DNA of 64,000 nt from contig CAWBQO010000006.1 of the NCBI GenBank assembly GCA_963790965.1, forward strand, positions 62,001-126,000, written 5' to 3'. The DNA comes from CAWBQO01 sp963790965. Lineage in GTDB: Bacteria > Bacteroidota > Rhodothermia > Rhodothermales > DASSAV01. Both the position numbers and the translations under genes were made by a program. This document shows positions 34,980-44,283 of this stretch, in pieces; the first letter of the stretch is position 1, and the number at the start of each line of letters is the position of its first letter. The notes beneath the pieces are model-generated. The model had not been told where the DNA came from, did not search any database, and worked only from the letters and a program-made list of their open reading frames with translations.

Positions 34980-37361
34980 TCAGGCGAGCCGCTCGGCCAG
35001 CATCTTGTTCACCAACGACGGGTCCGCCTTGCCGCCGGTTTTCTTCATGACCTGCCCCACGAACAGGCCCATCAGTCCCGTCTTTCCCGCGCGGTACTGC
35101 GCAACCTTATCAGGCATCGCCTGAAGAACAGCCTCGACCATCGGGGCGAGCGTTTCAGGATCGTTCACGGGCCGAAGTCCTTTCTCTTCGATGATGGCTT
35201 CAGGGTCTCCGCCACGCTGAACGAGTTCGGCGAGCACGTCCCGCGCAAGGCCGCCCGTGAGCGCGTTCCCATCTACCATGCGCACCAGCCGGGCGAACGC
35301 CTGCGCCGTGAACGGAAGATCCACCGGCTCCCGGTCCTTGAGTTCACGCCGCAATTCGTTGATGAGCCAGTTCGCCACCGTTTGCGGGCTGTTGTAGGAT
35401 GCTACCGCCTCTTCAAAGAACGTCGCCAGACCGGCGTCCGCCGCCAGGATGAGGGCATCGTCCAACTGCAGGTTCAATTCTTTCGTATACCGAACTACCG
35501 CTTCCCGCTCGGCTTCACCGAGCCGTTCCATCGGGTCGCTCGCCGCCGCGACCGGTGCCGAGGCTTCCGTTCTCGCGCCGTTCACCTCGTCCGACGGCGT
35601 AGATGGCCGCTCCGCGGCAGAGGGGCGGTCCGGCGCAGCCACCTTCGCCCAGGAGTCGCGCAGCGACACAATCCGGTTGAAGACGAGCGCCCCGGGCGAA
35701 GCATCGACAGGATCGCGCCAGAAATATCCAAGCCGCTCGAACTGGTACCGCGTGTCCACCGCGTCCTCCGCCACGCTCGGCTCGATCCGCGCGCCCTTCA
35801 GGATCTCCAGCGAATCGGGGTTGAGCGTCTCAAGGAACGAACGGTCACCCGCCTCCGGGTCCGGCTCGCTGAAGAGCCGGTCATAGAGCCGCACTTCGGC
35901 CTCCAGCGCGTGCGCCGCTGAGACCCAGTGGATGGTACCCTGCACCTTCCGTCCGTCCGGCGCGTCGCCGCCGCGCGTGGCGGGGTCATACGTGCAATGC
36001 ACCTCCACCACTTCGCCGGTCGCGTCCTTTACCACGTCCGTGCAGCGCACGAAATAGCCGTACCGCAAACGCACCTCGCGCCCGGGAGCGAGCCGGTGGT
36101 ACTTGGCCGTCGGCGTCTCCATGAAGTCGTCTCGCTCGATGAACAGTTCGCGCGTGAACGGGACCCGCCGTGACCCTTCCTTGGGCACGTCGTGCGGCCA
36201 GTAAGAGGCGTCGATCCAGTCCGTCTCTCCCTCGGGAAAGTTGGTGACCACCACTTTGAGCGGGCGCAGAACGCACATGACGCGCGGCGCGCGAAAGTTC
36301 AGGTCGTTTCGCAAGCTGTATTCGAGCAGCGCCAGATCGACCCGGCTGTTCACCTTCGCCACCCCGATACGCTCGCAGAAATCCCGTAGCGCCTCGGGCG
36401 TATAGCCGCGCCGCTGAATACCCGCAAGCGTGGGCATACGCGGATCGTCCCACCCGCTCACGTGGTTTTCGCGAACGAGCTGGAGCAGCTTGCGCTTGCT
36501 GAGTACCGTATAATCGAGCGCAAGACGGGCGAACTCGTACTGATGCGGCCTCGGCTCGGCAACCAGCCGGTCGAGCACCCAGTCGTAGATCTCGCGGTTA
36601 TTGTCAAACTCGAGCGTGCAGAGTGAATGCGTGATGCCTTCGATCGCGTCCGAGAGTGGATGCGCGAAGTCGTACATCGGGTAGATGCACCACGTTTCGC
36701 CCCGGCGGTAATGATTGGCGTGCCGAATGCGGTACAGCAACGGGTCTCGCATCTTCATGTTGGGCGAGGCCATGTCTCCTCTGGCCCGCAGCACGTGCGC
36801 CCCGTCTGGAAACTCGCCCGCACGCATCCGGCGGAAGAGGTCCAGGTTCTCCTCGATGCTCCGGCTCCGGTACGGGCTTGCCGTGCCGGGCACGGTCACC
36901 GTTCCCCGTCCGGCACGAATCTCCTCTTCCGAGCCGCTGTCAACGTACGCATTCCCGTCCTCGATGAGCCGCTCGGCGAAACTGTAGAGCTGCTCAAAGT
37001 AGTCGGAGGCAAAAAACTCGCGTCCTTCCCAGCTGTACCCGAGCCAGCGCACGCCCTGCCGGATGGCTTCCACGTACTCCATGCTCTCCGTCTCGGGGTT
37101 TGTGTCGTCGTAGCGGAGGTTGCACGCGCCGCCGAAATCCGCCGCCAACCCGAAGTTCAGCACGATCGACTTGATATGGCCGATGTGCGGATAGCCGTTC
37201 GGCTCCGGCGGAAAGCGCGTCACGACCTTGCCGCCATAGGTGCCCTTCCGAACGTCCTCGTCTACAATGTCCCTGACGAAGTTGGACGAGGGCGCGTCTC
37301 GGCGAGACGCGGGAACGGCATCGGGCCTCTCAGCGGCCGAGCGGGCGGAGTCGGTAACCAC
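34980..37361 (-). CDS. glnS: Glutaminyl-tRNA synthetase fused to a C-terminal YqeY domain
   Basis: From GTG 37361 the protein has 793 residues. The synthetase starts at NFVRDIVDEDVRKGTYGGKV with the class I HIGH-like motif FPPEPNGYPHIGHIKSI, then CNLRYDDTNPETE, EFARLALDYTVLSKRKLLQLV (KMSKS-like) and DDPRMPTLAGIQRRGY. A C-terminal region of about 190 residues (EREAVVRYTKELNLQLDDALILAADAG to the end) is a YqeY/GatB tail that helps bind tRNA(Gln); the same fusion is known in Deinococcus. It charges tRNA(Gln) directly. The true start is uncertain: ATG 37466 would add 35 residues. The frame runs further to 37616 but overlaps the next gene. Confidence 0.92.
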   Translation of the reverse strand: MVTDSARSAAERPDAVPASRRDAPSSNFVRDIVDEDVRKGTYGGKVVTRFPPEPNGYPHIGHIKSIVLNFGLAADFGGACNLRYDDTNPETESMEYVEAIRQGVRWLGYSWEGREFFASDYFEQLYSFAERLIEDGNAYVDSGSEEEIRAGRGTVTVPGTASPYRSRSIEENLDLFRRMRAGEFPDGAHVLRARGDMASPNMKMRDPLLYRIRHANHYRRGETWCIYPMYDFAHPLSDAIEGITHSLCTLEFDNNREIYDWVLDRLVAEPRPHQYEFARLALDYTVLSKRKLLQLVRENHVSGWDDPRMPTLAGIQRRGYTPEALRDFCERIGVAKVNSRVDLALLEYSLRNDLNFRAPRVMCVLRPLKVVVTNFPEGETDWIDASYWPHDVPKEGSRRVPFTRELFIERDDFMETPTAKYHRLAPGREVRLRYGYFVRCTDVVKDATGEVVEVHCTYDPATRGGDAPDGRKVQGTIHWVSAAHALEAEVRLYDRLFSEPDPEAGDRSFLETLNPDSLEILKGARIEPSVAEDAVDTRYQFERLGYFWRDPVDASPGALVFNRIVSLRDSWAKVAAPDRPSAAERPSTPSDEVNGARTEASAPVAAASDPMERLGEAEREAVVRYTKELNLQLDDALILAADAGLATFFEEAVASYNSPQTVANWLINELRRELKDREPVDLPFTAQAFARLVRMVDGNALTGGLARDVLAELVQRGGDPEAIIEEKGLRPVNDPETLAPMVEAVLQAMPDKVAQYRAGKTGLMGLFVGQVMKKTGGKADPSLVNKMLAERLA

Positions 37362-37522
37362 GAGTACGGAGGTCTTGGTCTCAGGGGCGCGGACAAGGCA
37401 GCGGTCCGCAAGAAGGAAGCTCACGTATACACGCAAGTAACGATCTTGCTCCCCTCCCCACGACATGCGCCGATCCTGCCGCCTTCGGCAAGACCTACCC
37501 CGTGCTTGCGCAGGATTTGGTC

Positions 37523-40015
37523 TCAACCCTCGCCGCTGAGCAGCCTGTCGGCCGCGAGCGTCAGCAGGAGGAAGTGGCTCGATCCGCCGCCCATTACGTA
37601 TTCCACCTGCTGCCACAGAAAGGGAAACTCCTTCATTTCAGGAAAATCGGGGCGGATGAGCGCGGTCCCGGACACGACGCCGCCCGGAATGTACGACCAG
37701 TCCGCCCGGTTCAGTCCGTACCCGATGGTCATCGACCGGGCACCGACGCCCGAGGCAAACGAGGCCGTGTTCGCTCCGGGATGCACGCCCAGAATGAAGT
37801 TGAGCGCGCTGAGCAGATAAGCCGGGTCTACGAGATCGGGAAAGGCGCGGTGCAGGAAATACTGCTGCACCCCAAACGCCTGGATGCCCCAACCCGCACC
37901 CCAGATATATGGCCGGTACGGAATGCCGTACGGCGTCTCCGTTCCCTGCGCCTGCACCTCCGCCTGGTAGCCGGCAACGGCTCTGCGAATGGCGTCGCTA
38001 AACGCCCGGTCCCCGATGACAGGCAGTGCCTTGCCCACGACCCATCCTGTGGAAGCGATGCGCTCGGCAATGCGCGACTGCTCATTCAGCAGAAAGTCGC
38101 GGTAAGAATCTTTTCCGGTCGTCAAAAGCAACTCAACGGCCGCCGCGACCTTCTCGTCAAACCCTTCGCCCTCGGGCCGCTCCCGGCTCCACATCGCTTC
38201 CGCCGCCCGCACAGAGCGCTCCGCCAGGTCCGGATTCGTGCTACGAAGCACCCGCCCTGCAATCGCCAGCGCCGCTACGCCCTTGTACTCGTGGCCGGCG
38301 TTGGTCTCGGTAAAGACCCAGCGGTCGTCCGGCACGCCCTGCATACTGTCGCTGCCCGCCACATAATCCACATTGTTCGTGCTGTTGGTCACGTCTCCGA
38401 GTAGCACGTACTGGCCCAGCGTCGGCACGATGATGCCCCGGTAAAACCGGTCCATGGCTTCGTAAGAACCCAGCACCGTCCGAACGCCGTGCTCGATCTG
38501 CTGCAGCAGGTCCGGCACGCCGTCCGGCTGATGTATGCGCGTCACGAGCGCAGCCTCGTCCACGGTCGTGTTGTCGTAGTCCACGCCGAAGAGTTCATAA
38601 GCGGAAGCGAGCAGATAAACCTCGTCCGCCTGCGACTCGATGCGAAGGTCATCGTCTCCGGCATCGTGCCATCCACCGCGATCCAGCCCCGGAACGTGTT
38701 CTCCCGGCGCGAACCGCGTCATGGTAGACGGCCCCTGGATGTACCCGTCAAAAAGCGTTGAGTCGGTGGGAGCCATGCGCGCATCATCCAGGTGGCAGGC
38801 GCCGTGCCAGACGCGGTACTGTTCCTCCACCCGCATATGGCACATCTGGACGGGCAAAAAATACTCGACCACCGCCTGCCAGACGCCCCGGTCGTACACG
38901 TCCGCCCCAATGCGAAACGCATGGCTCCGCACATCACGAAAAGCAACCATGTACAAGCCCGGCTCCCGAACGTCGCTGAAGTCGAAGGTGCGGTAGTCGT
39001 ACCGCAGAAACCGGCCCCATTTTGCCGCATCGCCGCTCTTGACCGTGCGCAAACTGCCGTCCTCCTCGACTCGCAACAGCCGCGCCTCTCCGCCCGCACC
39101 GTCACACGCGTCAAGCTCTACAACCGCCAATTTCGGCTGCGCCGGATGATAGCCGACTTGCGAAACCTGCACCACCGGGCCGTGCCGCCACGCCGGGTCC
39201 GATGTCGGTTCGATGTACCACTCGACTGCACCTTTGGCCACGCCGGCACGCACCAGCGAGCGCACCACGAACCAGCCGTTGTTGTGCTTGTTGCGCCCGT
39301 CGAGGAGCTGCAAATCCCCCGTCCGGCTCTCGATAACCATTCGCTGCCGCTCCGTCTCGGGGGCGACCACGAGCCGCCGCCCCGTCGCAAGCGGCACCGG
39401 CTGCGCCTCTCCGCGCGCGTCGCGCACCACCGGCCCCCCGGGTTGCCTCGGAAACGCCCCGGCCTCTCCGTCCACATACCAGTTCTTCCCGAAAAGGTCG
39501 CCGGGGAAGAGTTCGAGGTTAAACCCGACGCGCCCGACCCACTCGTCCGGAAGCGGCCGGTCGAGGTCCACGCGCACGCGCACGCCCGGCCCCTCACCCT
39601 CCACGCGCACGGTGTACGGCAGGTAAAGGTCGGGATAGTCAATGGGATTGAACCCCTGCCGGTGACGGCTCGAATCTGGGAATGCAAGGCGCACTGTGAT
39701 GGCGTTGCCGAGCGAATCGACAGTTCGGCCGTGCTGAATGGGAATGGGCTGCCACTGTCCCGGCGTCGGCTCGAGGCGCAGATCGCCATTGCTCGCCACC
39801 CGCACGCCGTTCTGTATGATGCCGACTCCGCCCTGATGCCCCTCCGGGTAGATGTCCTGGAAGACCATCACGTTCACACCGCCTCCCTCGAAATAGCCGA
39901 GACTATTCACGTGCAGCGGTGCTTCCTGCGCACACACCCTCACGAGCGGAGCCGCCGACAGGACAAGTGCAACAAGCGCGAAGTGGCGCGCCCAACCGGA
40001 TAAGAAACTACTCAT
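37523..40015 (-). CDS. Glycoside hydrolase family 9 protein with N-terminal Ig-like domain
   Basis: The 830-residue protein has a signal peptide (HFALVALVLSAAPLVRVCAQ), a long N-terminal beta-rich part, an Ig-like cellulase domain near residues 280-385 (VVQVSQVGYHPAQPKLAVVELD) and an alpha/alpha-barrel catalytic domain. The GH9 signature with the catalytic Asp is GLDRGGWHDAGDDD. Later elements are HEYKGVAALAIAGRVL, FILGVHPGANTASFASGVG and EYVMGGGSSHFLLLTLA, where the acid Glu is expected. GH9 enzymes hydrolyse cellulose, beta-glucans or related chains, acting outside the cytoplasm. The substrate here is unknown. The Tat-exported oxidoreductase lies 55 bp upstream on the same strand and might act on its products. 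Confidence 0.82.
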   Translation of the reverse strand: MSSFLSGWARHFALVALVLSAAPLVRVCAQEAPLHVNSLGYFEGGGVNVMVFQDIYPEGHQGGVGIIQNGVRVASNGDLRLEPTPGQWQPIPIQHGRTVDSLGNAITVRLAFPDSSRHRQGFNPIDYPDLYLPYTVRVEGEGPGVRVRVDLDRPLPDEWVGRVGFNLELFPGDLFGKNWYVDGEAGAFPRQPGGPVVRDARGEAQPVPLATGRRLVVAPETERQRMVIESRTGDLQLLDGRNKHNNGWFVVRSLVRAGVAKGAVEWYIEPTSDPAWRHGPVVQVSQVGYHPAQPKLAVVELDACDGAGGEARLLRVEEDGSLRTVKSGDAAKWGRFLRYDYRTFDFSDVREPGLYMVAFRDVRSHAFRIGADVYDRGVWQAVVEYFLPVQMCHMRVEEQYRVWHGACHLDDARMAPTDSTLFDGYIQGPSTMTRFAPGEHVPGLDRGGWHDAGDDDLRIESQADEVYLLASAYELFGVDYDNTTVDEAALVTRIHQPDGVPDLLQQIEHGVRTVLGSYEAMDRFYRGIIVPTLGQYVLLGDVTNSTNNVDYVAGSDSMQGVPDDRWVFTETNAGHEYKGVAALAIAGRVLRSTNPDLAERSVRAAEAMWSRERPEGEGFDEKVAAAVELLLTTGKDSYRDFLLNEQSRIAERIASTGWVVGKALPVIGDRAFSDAIRRAVAGYQAEVQAQGTETPYGIPYRPYIWGAGWGIQAFGVQQYFLHRAFPDLVDPAYLLSALNFILGVHPGANTASFASGVGARSMTIGYGLNRADWSYIPGGVVSGTALIRPDFPEMKEFPFLWQQVEYVMGGGSSHFLLLTLAADRLLSGEG

Positions 40016-40070
40016 ACTTCGTCAACAACGATTTTTCTCGTTCCCCCTATTGCCGAATTAACGTTTACGC

Positions 40071-41174
40071 TCAGCCCACAACCGCCACCTTGCCGCCCGT
40101 CCGCGCGGCCTCCACCACTGCCTCGATCACGCGCAGATCACGCAGGCCTTCCTCGCCGGAGACGCGAAGCGGCGTTCCGTCGCGCATCGCCGCCGCCTGG
40201 GCGTCCATCTGCACCGCCTGCTGGTTCGGCTGCGGATAGGAAAGAACGCCATCCGACGTGTACCCGCGGATGCCCGAATAAGACTGAAAGGGTTCCAAAC
40301 CGAACTTGCCCCGTTCCGCCACCACATCGAGCCGGTTCATTGAGATGCCGTGGCTCGTCACGAGGTCCGCGCGCGCGCCACTTGGAAACGCGAGTTGGAA
40401 CATGACCGTCTCAGGCACTTCCTTGAAGATGCTCGGCCGAAGCGTATAGCTCTGCGCCGTCACAGATACCGGCTCTTCTCCGGTCACGCACCGCGCGGCC
40501 TGAAGCGGATACACGCCCATGTCATAGAGCGGGCCGCCGCCCAGCGCGAGGTCGGTCTTCCAGTGCCCGGTCAGGTCGGCGCGGAAGCCGCCGCCGGAGC
40601 TCACGAGCAGCACCGGCCCGTACACCCGTTCCTGTCCGAGGCGCATAACCTCTTGCGTCGTCGCCTCGTACTGCATGCGGTAGCCCACCGCCAGCCGCCG
40701 GCCCGCCTTCTCCGCGGCCTCGATCATGCTTTCGCACTCCCGAACGCTCATCGCCATGGGCTTCTCGCAAATGACGTGCTTGCCCGCGCGCAATGCCCGT
40801 GTCGTGTACTCAGCGTGCATCCCGTTCGGCAGGACAATGTAGACGATGTTGATGTCGGGGTTGTCCGCCATCCGGTCCATCGTCTCGTAGTTGTACACGT
40901 TCCGAGCCGGAAGATCGTACTTCTCCCGCCACGCTTTCGCCTTGGCGGGAGTCCCCGTCACGATCCCCGCGAGATAGGTGTTCTCCGTCTCCTGCAGCGC
41001 CGGGGCAAGCTGTCCGGTGCTGTACCGGCCCAGCCCAACGAGCGCCATGCCCATCTTCTTCCCCGAAGCGGGGCGGGTGGGCCAGACGGGCCGCGCCAAC
41101 ATTCCGGCTCCAGCCATCCCGGCGGTGGCCGCCAAAAAACGGCGGCGACTAAGGCGACTGCTCGGCTCGTTCAT
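40071..41174 (-). CDS. Tat-exported Gfo/Idh/MocA-family oxidoreductase
   Basis: The 367-residue protein starts with a twin-arginine signal, SRLSRRRFLAATAGMAGAGM, so it is likely exported folded with its NAD(P) bound, like glucose-fructose oxidoreductase. The Rossmann fold begins GMALVGLGRYSTGQLAPALQ. The family motif with catalytic Lys is HVICEKPMAMSVRECESMIE, followed by VGYRMQYEATTQ. The second domain has GGGPLYDMGVYPLQAARCVTG with the His/Asp-type active-site residues replaced by Tyr/Asp, as in many family members. It probably oxidises or interconverts a sugar in the periplasm. It lies between GlyRS and the GH9 gene, all minus strand. Confidence 0.9.
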   Translation of the reverse strand: MNEPSSRLSRRRFLAATAGMAGAGMLARPVWPTRPASGKKMGMALVGLGRYSTGQLAPALQETENTYLAGIVTGTPAKAKAWREKYDLPARNVYNYETMDRMADNPDINIVYIVLPNGMHAEYTTRALRAGKHVICEKPMAMSVRECESMIEAAEKAGRRLAVGYRMQYEATTQEVMRLGQERVYGPVLLVSSGGGFRADLTGHWKTDLALGGGPLYDMGVYPLQAARCVTGEEPVSVTAQSYTLRPSIFKEVPETVMFQLAFPSGARADLVTSHGISMNRLDVVAERGKFGLEPFQSYSGIRGYTSDGVLSYPQPNQQAVQMDAQAAAMRDGTPLRVSGEEGLRDLRVIEAVVEAARTGGKVAVVG

Positions 41175-41203
41175 TGCGCTGCAAGGCTATGTGGCAAGGA
41201 CGC

Positions 41204-42637
41204 TTACGCCGTCCATTTCCGCATGGAATCGAAAAGGTACGTGGCGACGTTTTCCTTTGGAATGCGGACCTGCTGCATCGAATCGCGCTCGCGCACGGTC
41301 ACGCTTCCTTCGGTAGCCGTCTCGCCGTCCACCGTAATGCAGAACGGCGTCCCGATCTCGTCCATGCGGCGGTAGCGGCGGCCGACTGCCCCCTTCTCGT
41401 CGTAAAAAACGTTGAAGTGCGGTCGCAGATCGGCTTCGATAGCGTGCGCAAGTTCCGGCATCCCGTCCTTCTTGACGAGCGGGAAAATGGCGGCCTTAAT
41501 CGGCGCGAGGTTCGGCTGAAAGCGCATCATCGTCCGCTGCTCGCCGTTGACTTCCTCCTCCGTGTACGCCTCGCTCAGCACCATCAGGATCGTCCGGTCC
41601 AGCCCGACAGATGTTTCCACCACGTACGGAATGTAATGCTCATTGGCGGGCTGATCGAAGTATTCGAGCTTCTTGCCCGAGAACTCCTGATGCCGCTTGA
41701 GATCGTAATCCGTCCGGGAATGGATGCCCTCGACTTCCTGCCACCCGATCGGGAACTGGTACTGAATGTCCTGCGCCGCGTCGGCGTAATGCGCCAGTTT
41801 CTCATGCTCGTGCCACCGCAGATGCTCGGCCCGAATGCCGTTGCCAAGGTGCCACTGCATCCGCTTCTCCCGCCACGCCTCAAAAGCTTCCATCTGCGTG
41901 CCCGGCTTCACGAAGTACTGCATCTCCATCTGCTCGAACTCGCGCATCCGGAAGATGAACTGCCGCGCGACAATCTCATTGCGAAACGCCTTTCCAATCT
42001 GCGCAATGCCAAAGGGCACCTGCAGCCGCGCCGTCTCCCGCACGTTGTGGAAGTTGACGAAAATGCCCTGCGCCGTCTCGGGGCGCAAATAGACGCGGCT
42101 CTCGTCGTCGGGCACCGGACCGATGTGCGTCGAAAACATGAGGCTGAACTGCCGCACTTCCGTCCAGTCGAACGCCCCTGAATCGGGCGCACGGATCTCT
42201 TCTTCCATGATGAGATCGTACAGCTGCTTGGGCGTATCCTCGGCGTTGAGCGCGTCTACGAGTTTCGCGTAGACGGCCTCCGCGCGGTCCTCCTTGCCGT
42301 TCTTGCGCAGCTTCTCGATGTGCCCCTCGATGAGCTGATCCGCCCGGTAGCGCATTTTGGAGGCCTTGTCGTCGATCAGCGGGTCGTTGAACGCATCGAC
42401 GTGCCCGGATGCCTTCCACACCGTCGGATGCATCAGGATCGCCGCATCGATGCCCTCGATGTTCTCGTGTTCATGCACCATCGAGCGCCACCAGCGCCCC
42501 TGCACGTTGCGCTTCAGCTCGACGCCAAGTGGACCGTAATCGTACGTGGCACCGAGGCCTCCATAAATCTCAGAGGAGGGGAAAATAAAGCCGCGCCGCT
42601 TGCACAACGAGACGAGCTTCTCAAATACGTCGCTCAT
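41204..42637 (-). CDS. glyS: Glycyl-tRNA synthetase, homodimeric (alpha2) type
   Basis: From ATG 42637 the enzyme has 477 residues, starting MSDVFEKLVSLCKRRGFIFP with SSEIYGGLGATYDYGPLGVE, the class II motif 1 region of single-chain GlyRS. LRPETAQGIFVNFHNV, FGIAQIGKAFRNEI (motif 2), EMEMQYFVKPG-like sequence, and GLDRTILMVLSEAY (motif 3) follow. A C-terminal anticodon-binding domain (PNLAPIKAAIFPLVKKDG) ends the protein. It charges tRNA(Gly). The open frame extends 14 residues upstream but the chosen ATG gives the standard start. A DUF2085 gene lies about 190 bp further upstream on the same strand. Confidence 0.95.
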   Translation of the reverse strand: MSDVFEKLVSLCKRRGFIFPSSEIYGGLGATYDYGPLGVELKRNVQGRWWRSMVHEHENIEGIDAAILMHPTVWKASGHVDAFNDPLIDDKASKMRYRADQLIEGHIEKLRKNGKEDRAEAVYAKLVDALNAEDTPKQLYDLIMEEEIRAPDSGAFDWTEVRQFSLMFSTHIGPVPDDESRVYLRPETAQGIFVNFHNVRETARLQVPFGIAQIGKAFRNEIVARQFIFRMREFEQMEMQYFVKPGTQMEAFEAWREKRMQWHLGNGIRAEHLRWHEHEKLAHYADAAQDIQYQFPIGWQEVEGIHSRTDYDLKRHQEFSGKKLEYFDQPANEHYIPYVVETSVGLDRTILMVLSEAYTEEEVNGEQRTMMRFQPNLAPIKAAIFPLVKKDGMPELAHAIEADLRPHFNVFYDEKGAVGRRYRRMDEIGTPFCITVDGETATEGSVTVRERDSMQQVRIPKENVATYLFDSMRKWTA

Positions 42638-42828
42638 TATATAAGGATAAAGGGTAAGTGGTAACCGGGCTGAAAGCACGCCGCCCAGCGAGGCGCGCGT
42701 TCCTGGTGCCCCAAAATAAGACTTCCATCGGTCGGTTGCACTACGACGGCAGCTTCAGTGGCGATGCGCGCCGCTCGGGTGCTTTAGGCAGGCCACGCGC
42801 AATCCCACCCTCGCCTTCGGCGCCGCGC

Positions 42829-43314
42829 TCATCCACCTGTCGCGGCGGCCGGCTCGATCTGCCGCGCGCGCTCCCCGGGCTGCGTCAGCGCCTGTGCCAG
42901 CAGCACGCCCGCCGCCGCCCCAAACACTGCGCCGGTCACGACCCGGCTCACGGGCGAGTTGTGCCACAGTCCCAGCGCGCCGAGCAGCCAGTCGGCGGCC
43001 GGAATGCCGATGCCGACCAGGATCAGCGCGCCCGCTCGCTTCGACAGGGACGAACCGAACCGCCGTAGCGGCAGAAAGGCCGCCGCACCGAGAAAGAGGC
43101 CCAGGTACGTTCCAAAGCACCGGTGGCACACGGCGAACGCGACCCCGTGAAAGTGCGGCGAACGTTCCGGAATCTGGTGGCAAACCGGGGAGAATACGAG
43201 CCGAATGATGGAGCGCAACGGCTCATCCACAAACGGCGGGGCCATCACGGCAACCAGCAACACGCCCAAGCTCACGAGCGCAGCCAGCCAACCGGCCCGT
43301 TCGCGGCGGCTCAT
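42829..43314 (-). CDS. DUF2085 membrane protein
   Basis: The 161-residue protein has four membrane helices. The conserved DUF2085 element is VCHQIPERSPHFHGVAFAVC followed by HRCFGTYLGLFLG, which combines Cys and His residues near the membrane and suggests metal or redox binding. DUF2085 has no known function. I take ATG 43314 (MSRRERAGWLAALVS) over the TTG at 43347. The C-terminus ends in a short Gly/Ala-rich tail. It lies between the GlyRS gene and the TerB-like gene on the same strand, with spacers of about 190 and 130 bp. Confidence 0.82.
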   Translation of the reverse strand: MSRRERAGWLAALVSLGVLLVAVMAPPFVDEPLRSIIRLVFSPVCHQIPERSPHFHGVAFAVCHRCFGTYLGLFLGAAAFLPLRRFGSSLSKRAGALILVGIGIPAADWLLGALGLWHNSPVSRVVTGAVFGAAAGVLLAQALTQPGERARQIEPAAATGG

Positions 43315-43444
43315 GGCCCATGGTGCGTCCCGTGCGAAGCTGTGCAAAGTGCCGAGCGGTCAGAGGAAAAAAAACGTGGAGCGCAAACGCGCTCCGCCTC
43401 TCTGAGAAGCCCCCCACCCGTGCGAGGTTCCTCGCTCCGAATAG

Positions 43445-44269
43445 CTACTTCTCCGCTCCGCTCCGCCGGCTCGGTGCCCTGTAATTGGCATCCGGCGGCA
43501 CGTCCCACGCCGAAAGGAGCCGGTTGATCAAGTCCTCCTCCCGGTCGAGAAAAAGCCCGTCGGCGTTCGCAATCTTGATGAGGTCCTGCAGCGCCGCTGC
43601 ACGTCTGTCGGTGGGCATCCCGTGTTTGACGGTCAGCACGGCCTCTTCATAGCGCTCCTCGGCGTCGCCCGAAGCGTACGCCTGCAACGCCCCGTCGAGC
43701 AGGATGCGTACTTCGTTTTCACTATGCTCCGGCTGCCATTCCATCAGCCGACTGAGCATGACCTGCCGTTCCTCGACGCTCAGCTCCTCGTCGGTGCCGT
43801 GCGCAAGTGTCAGATAGATGTAGGCCAGCGCCTGCAGCACCTGCGGACTCGCGGGCGGCGGCGGCGGTTCGCGCTGCGCAGCCTCAAGCTCCTCGGGGAT
43901 CTCCCACGATACCGCCAGTGTGCGCAGCAGGATCTGCTCGTTCTCCATGATGATCCCGTCGGCTCGGGCAATTGCAAGCAGATCCCGCAGCGCCGCGCTG
44001 CGCTGCTGCCGCCCCAGCCCGTGCCTTACGGCGCGGATCGCCTCCATGATGCGGACCGTCGGCTGACGGTCGTCGGCGAACTCCTGCAGAATCTCTTCAA
44101 CGGTCGCATGGATCTCTTCGGATGTTCGGTTCGGATGAAGCACGCCGAGGCGTTCGGAAACAGCGTCCCGCTCCGAGAGGCTCAGCACCCCGTCCGTGCC
44201 CTTTCCCATGGCAAGGTAGAGCAGAGAGAGGTTGCGAAAATGCCTGTCCGAATCATAAACACCGATCAT
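43445..44269 (-). CDS. Two-repeat TerB-like alpha-helical protein
   Basis: The 274-residue soluble protein is made of two similar halves. Half one: NLSLLYLAMGKGTDGVLSLS...HGLGRQQRSAALRDLLAIARADGIIM. Half two: QALAYIYLTLAHGTDEELSV...HGMPTDRRAAALQDLIKIANADGLFL. Each ends with a repeated ADG motif and an acidic helix, as in TerB (tellurite resistance) domains, whose DG acidic loops may bind metal. A Pro-rich linker (EPPPPPAS) joins the halves. The gene starts 14 bp after the end of the multi-PAS histidine kinase gene, in the same direction, so the two are cotranscribed. I infer a signalling or metal-binding helper for the kinase; tellurite resistance is not shown. Confidence 0.75.
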   Translation of the reverse strand: MIGVYDSDRHFRNLSLLYLAMGKGTDGVLSLSERDAVSERLGVLHPNRTSEEIHATVEEILQEFADDRQPTVRIMEAIRAVRHGLGRQQRSAALRDLLAIARADGIIMENEQILLRTLAVSWEIPEELEAAQREPPPPPASPQVLQALAYIYLTLAHGTDEELSVEERQVMLSRLMEWQPEHSENEVRILLDGALQAYASGDAEERYEEAVLTVKHGMPTDRRAAALQDLIKIANADGLFLDREEDLINRLLSAWDVPPDANYRAPSRRSGAEK

Positions 44270-44283
44270 TTGCGTCCCCCCTT

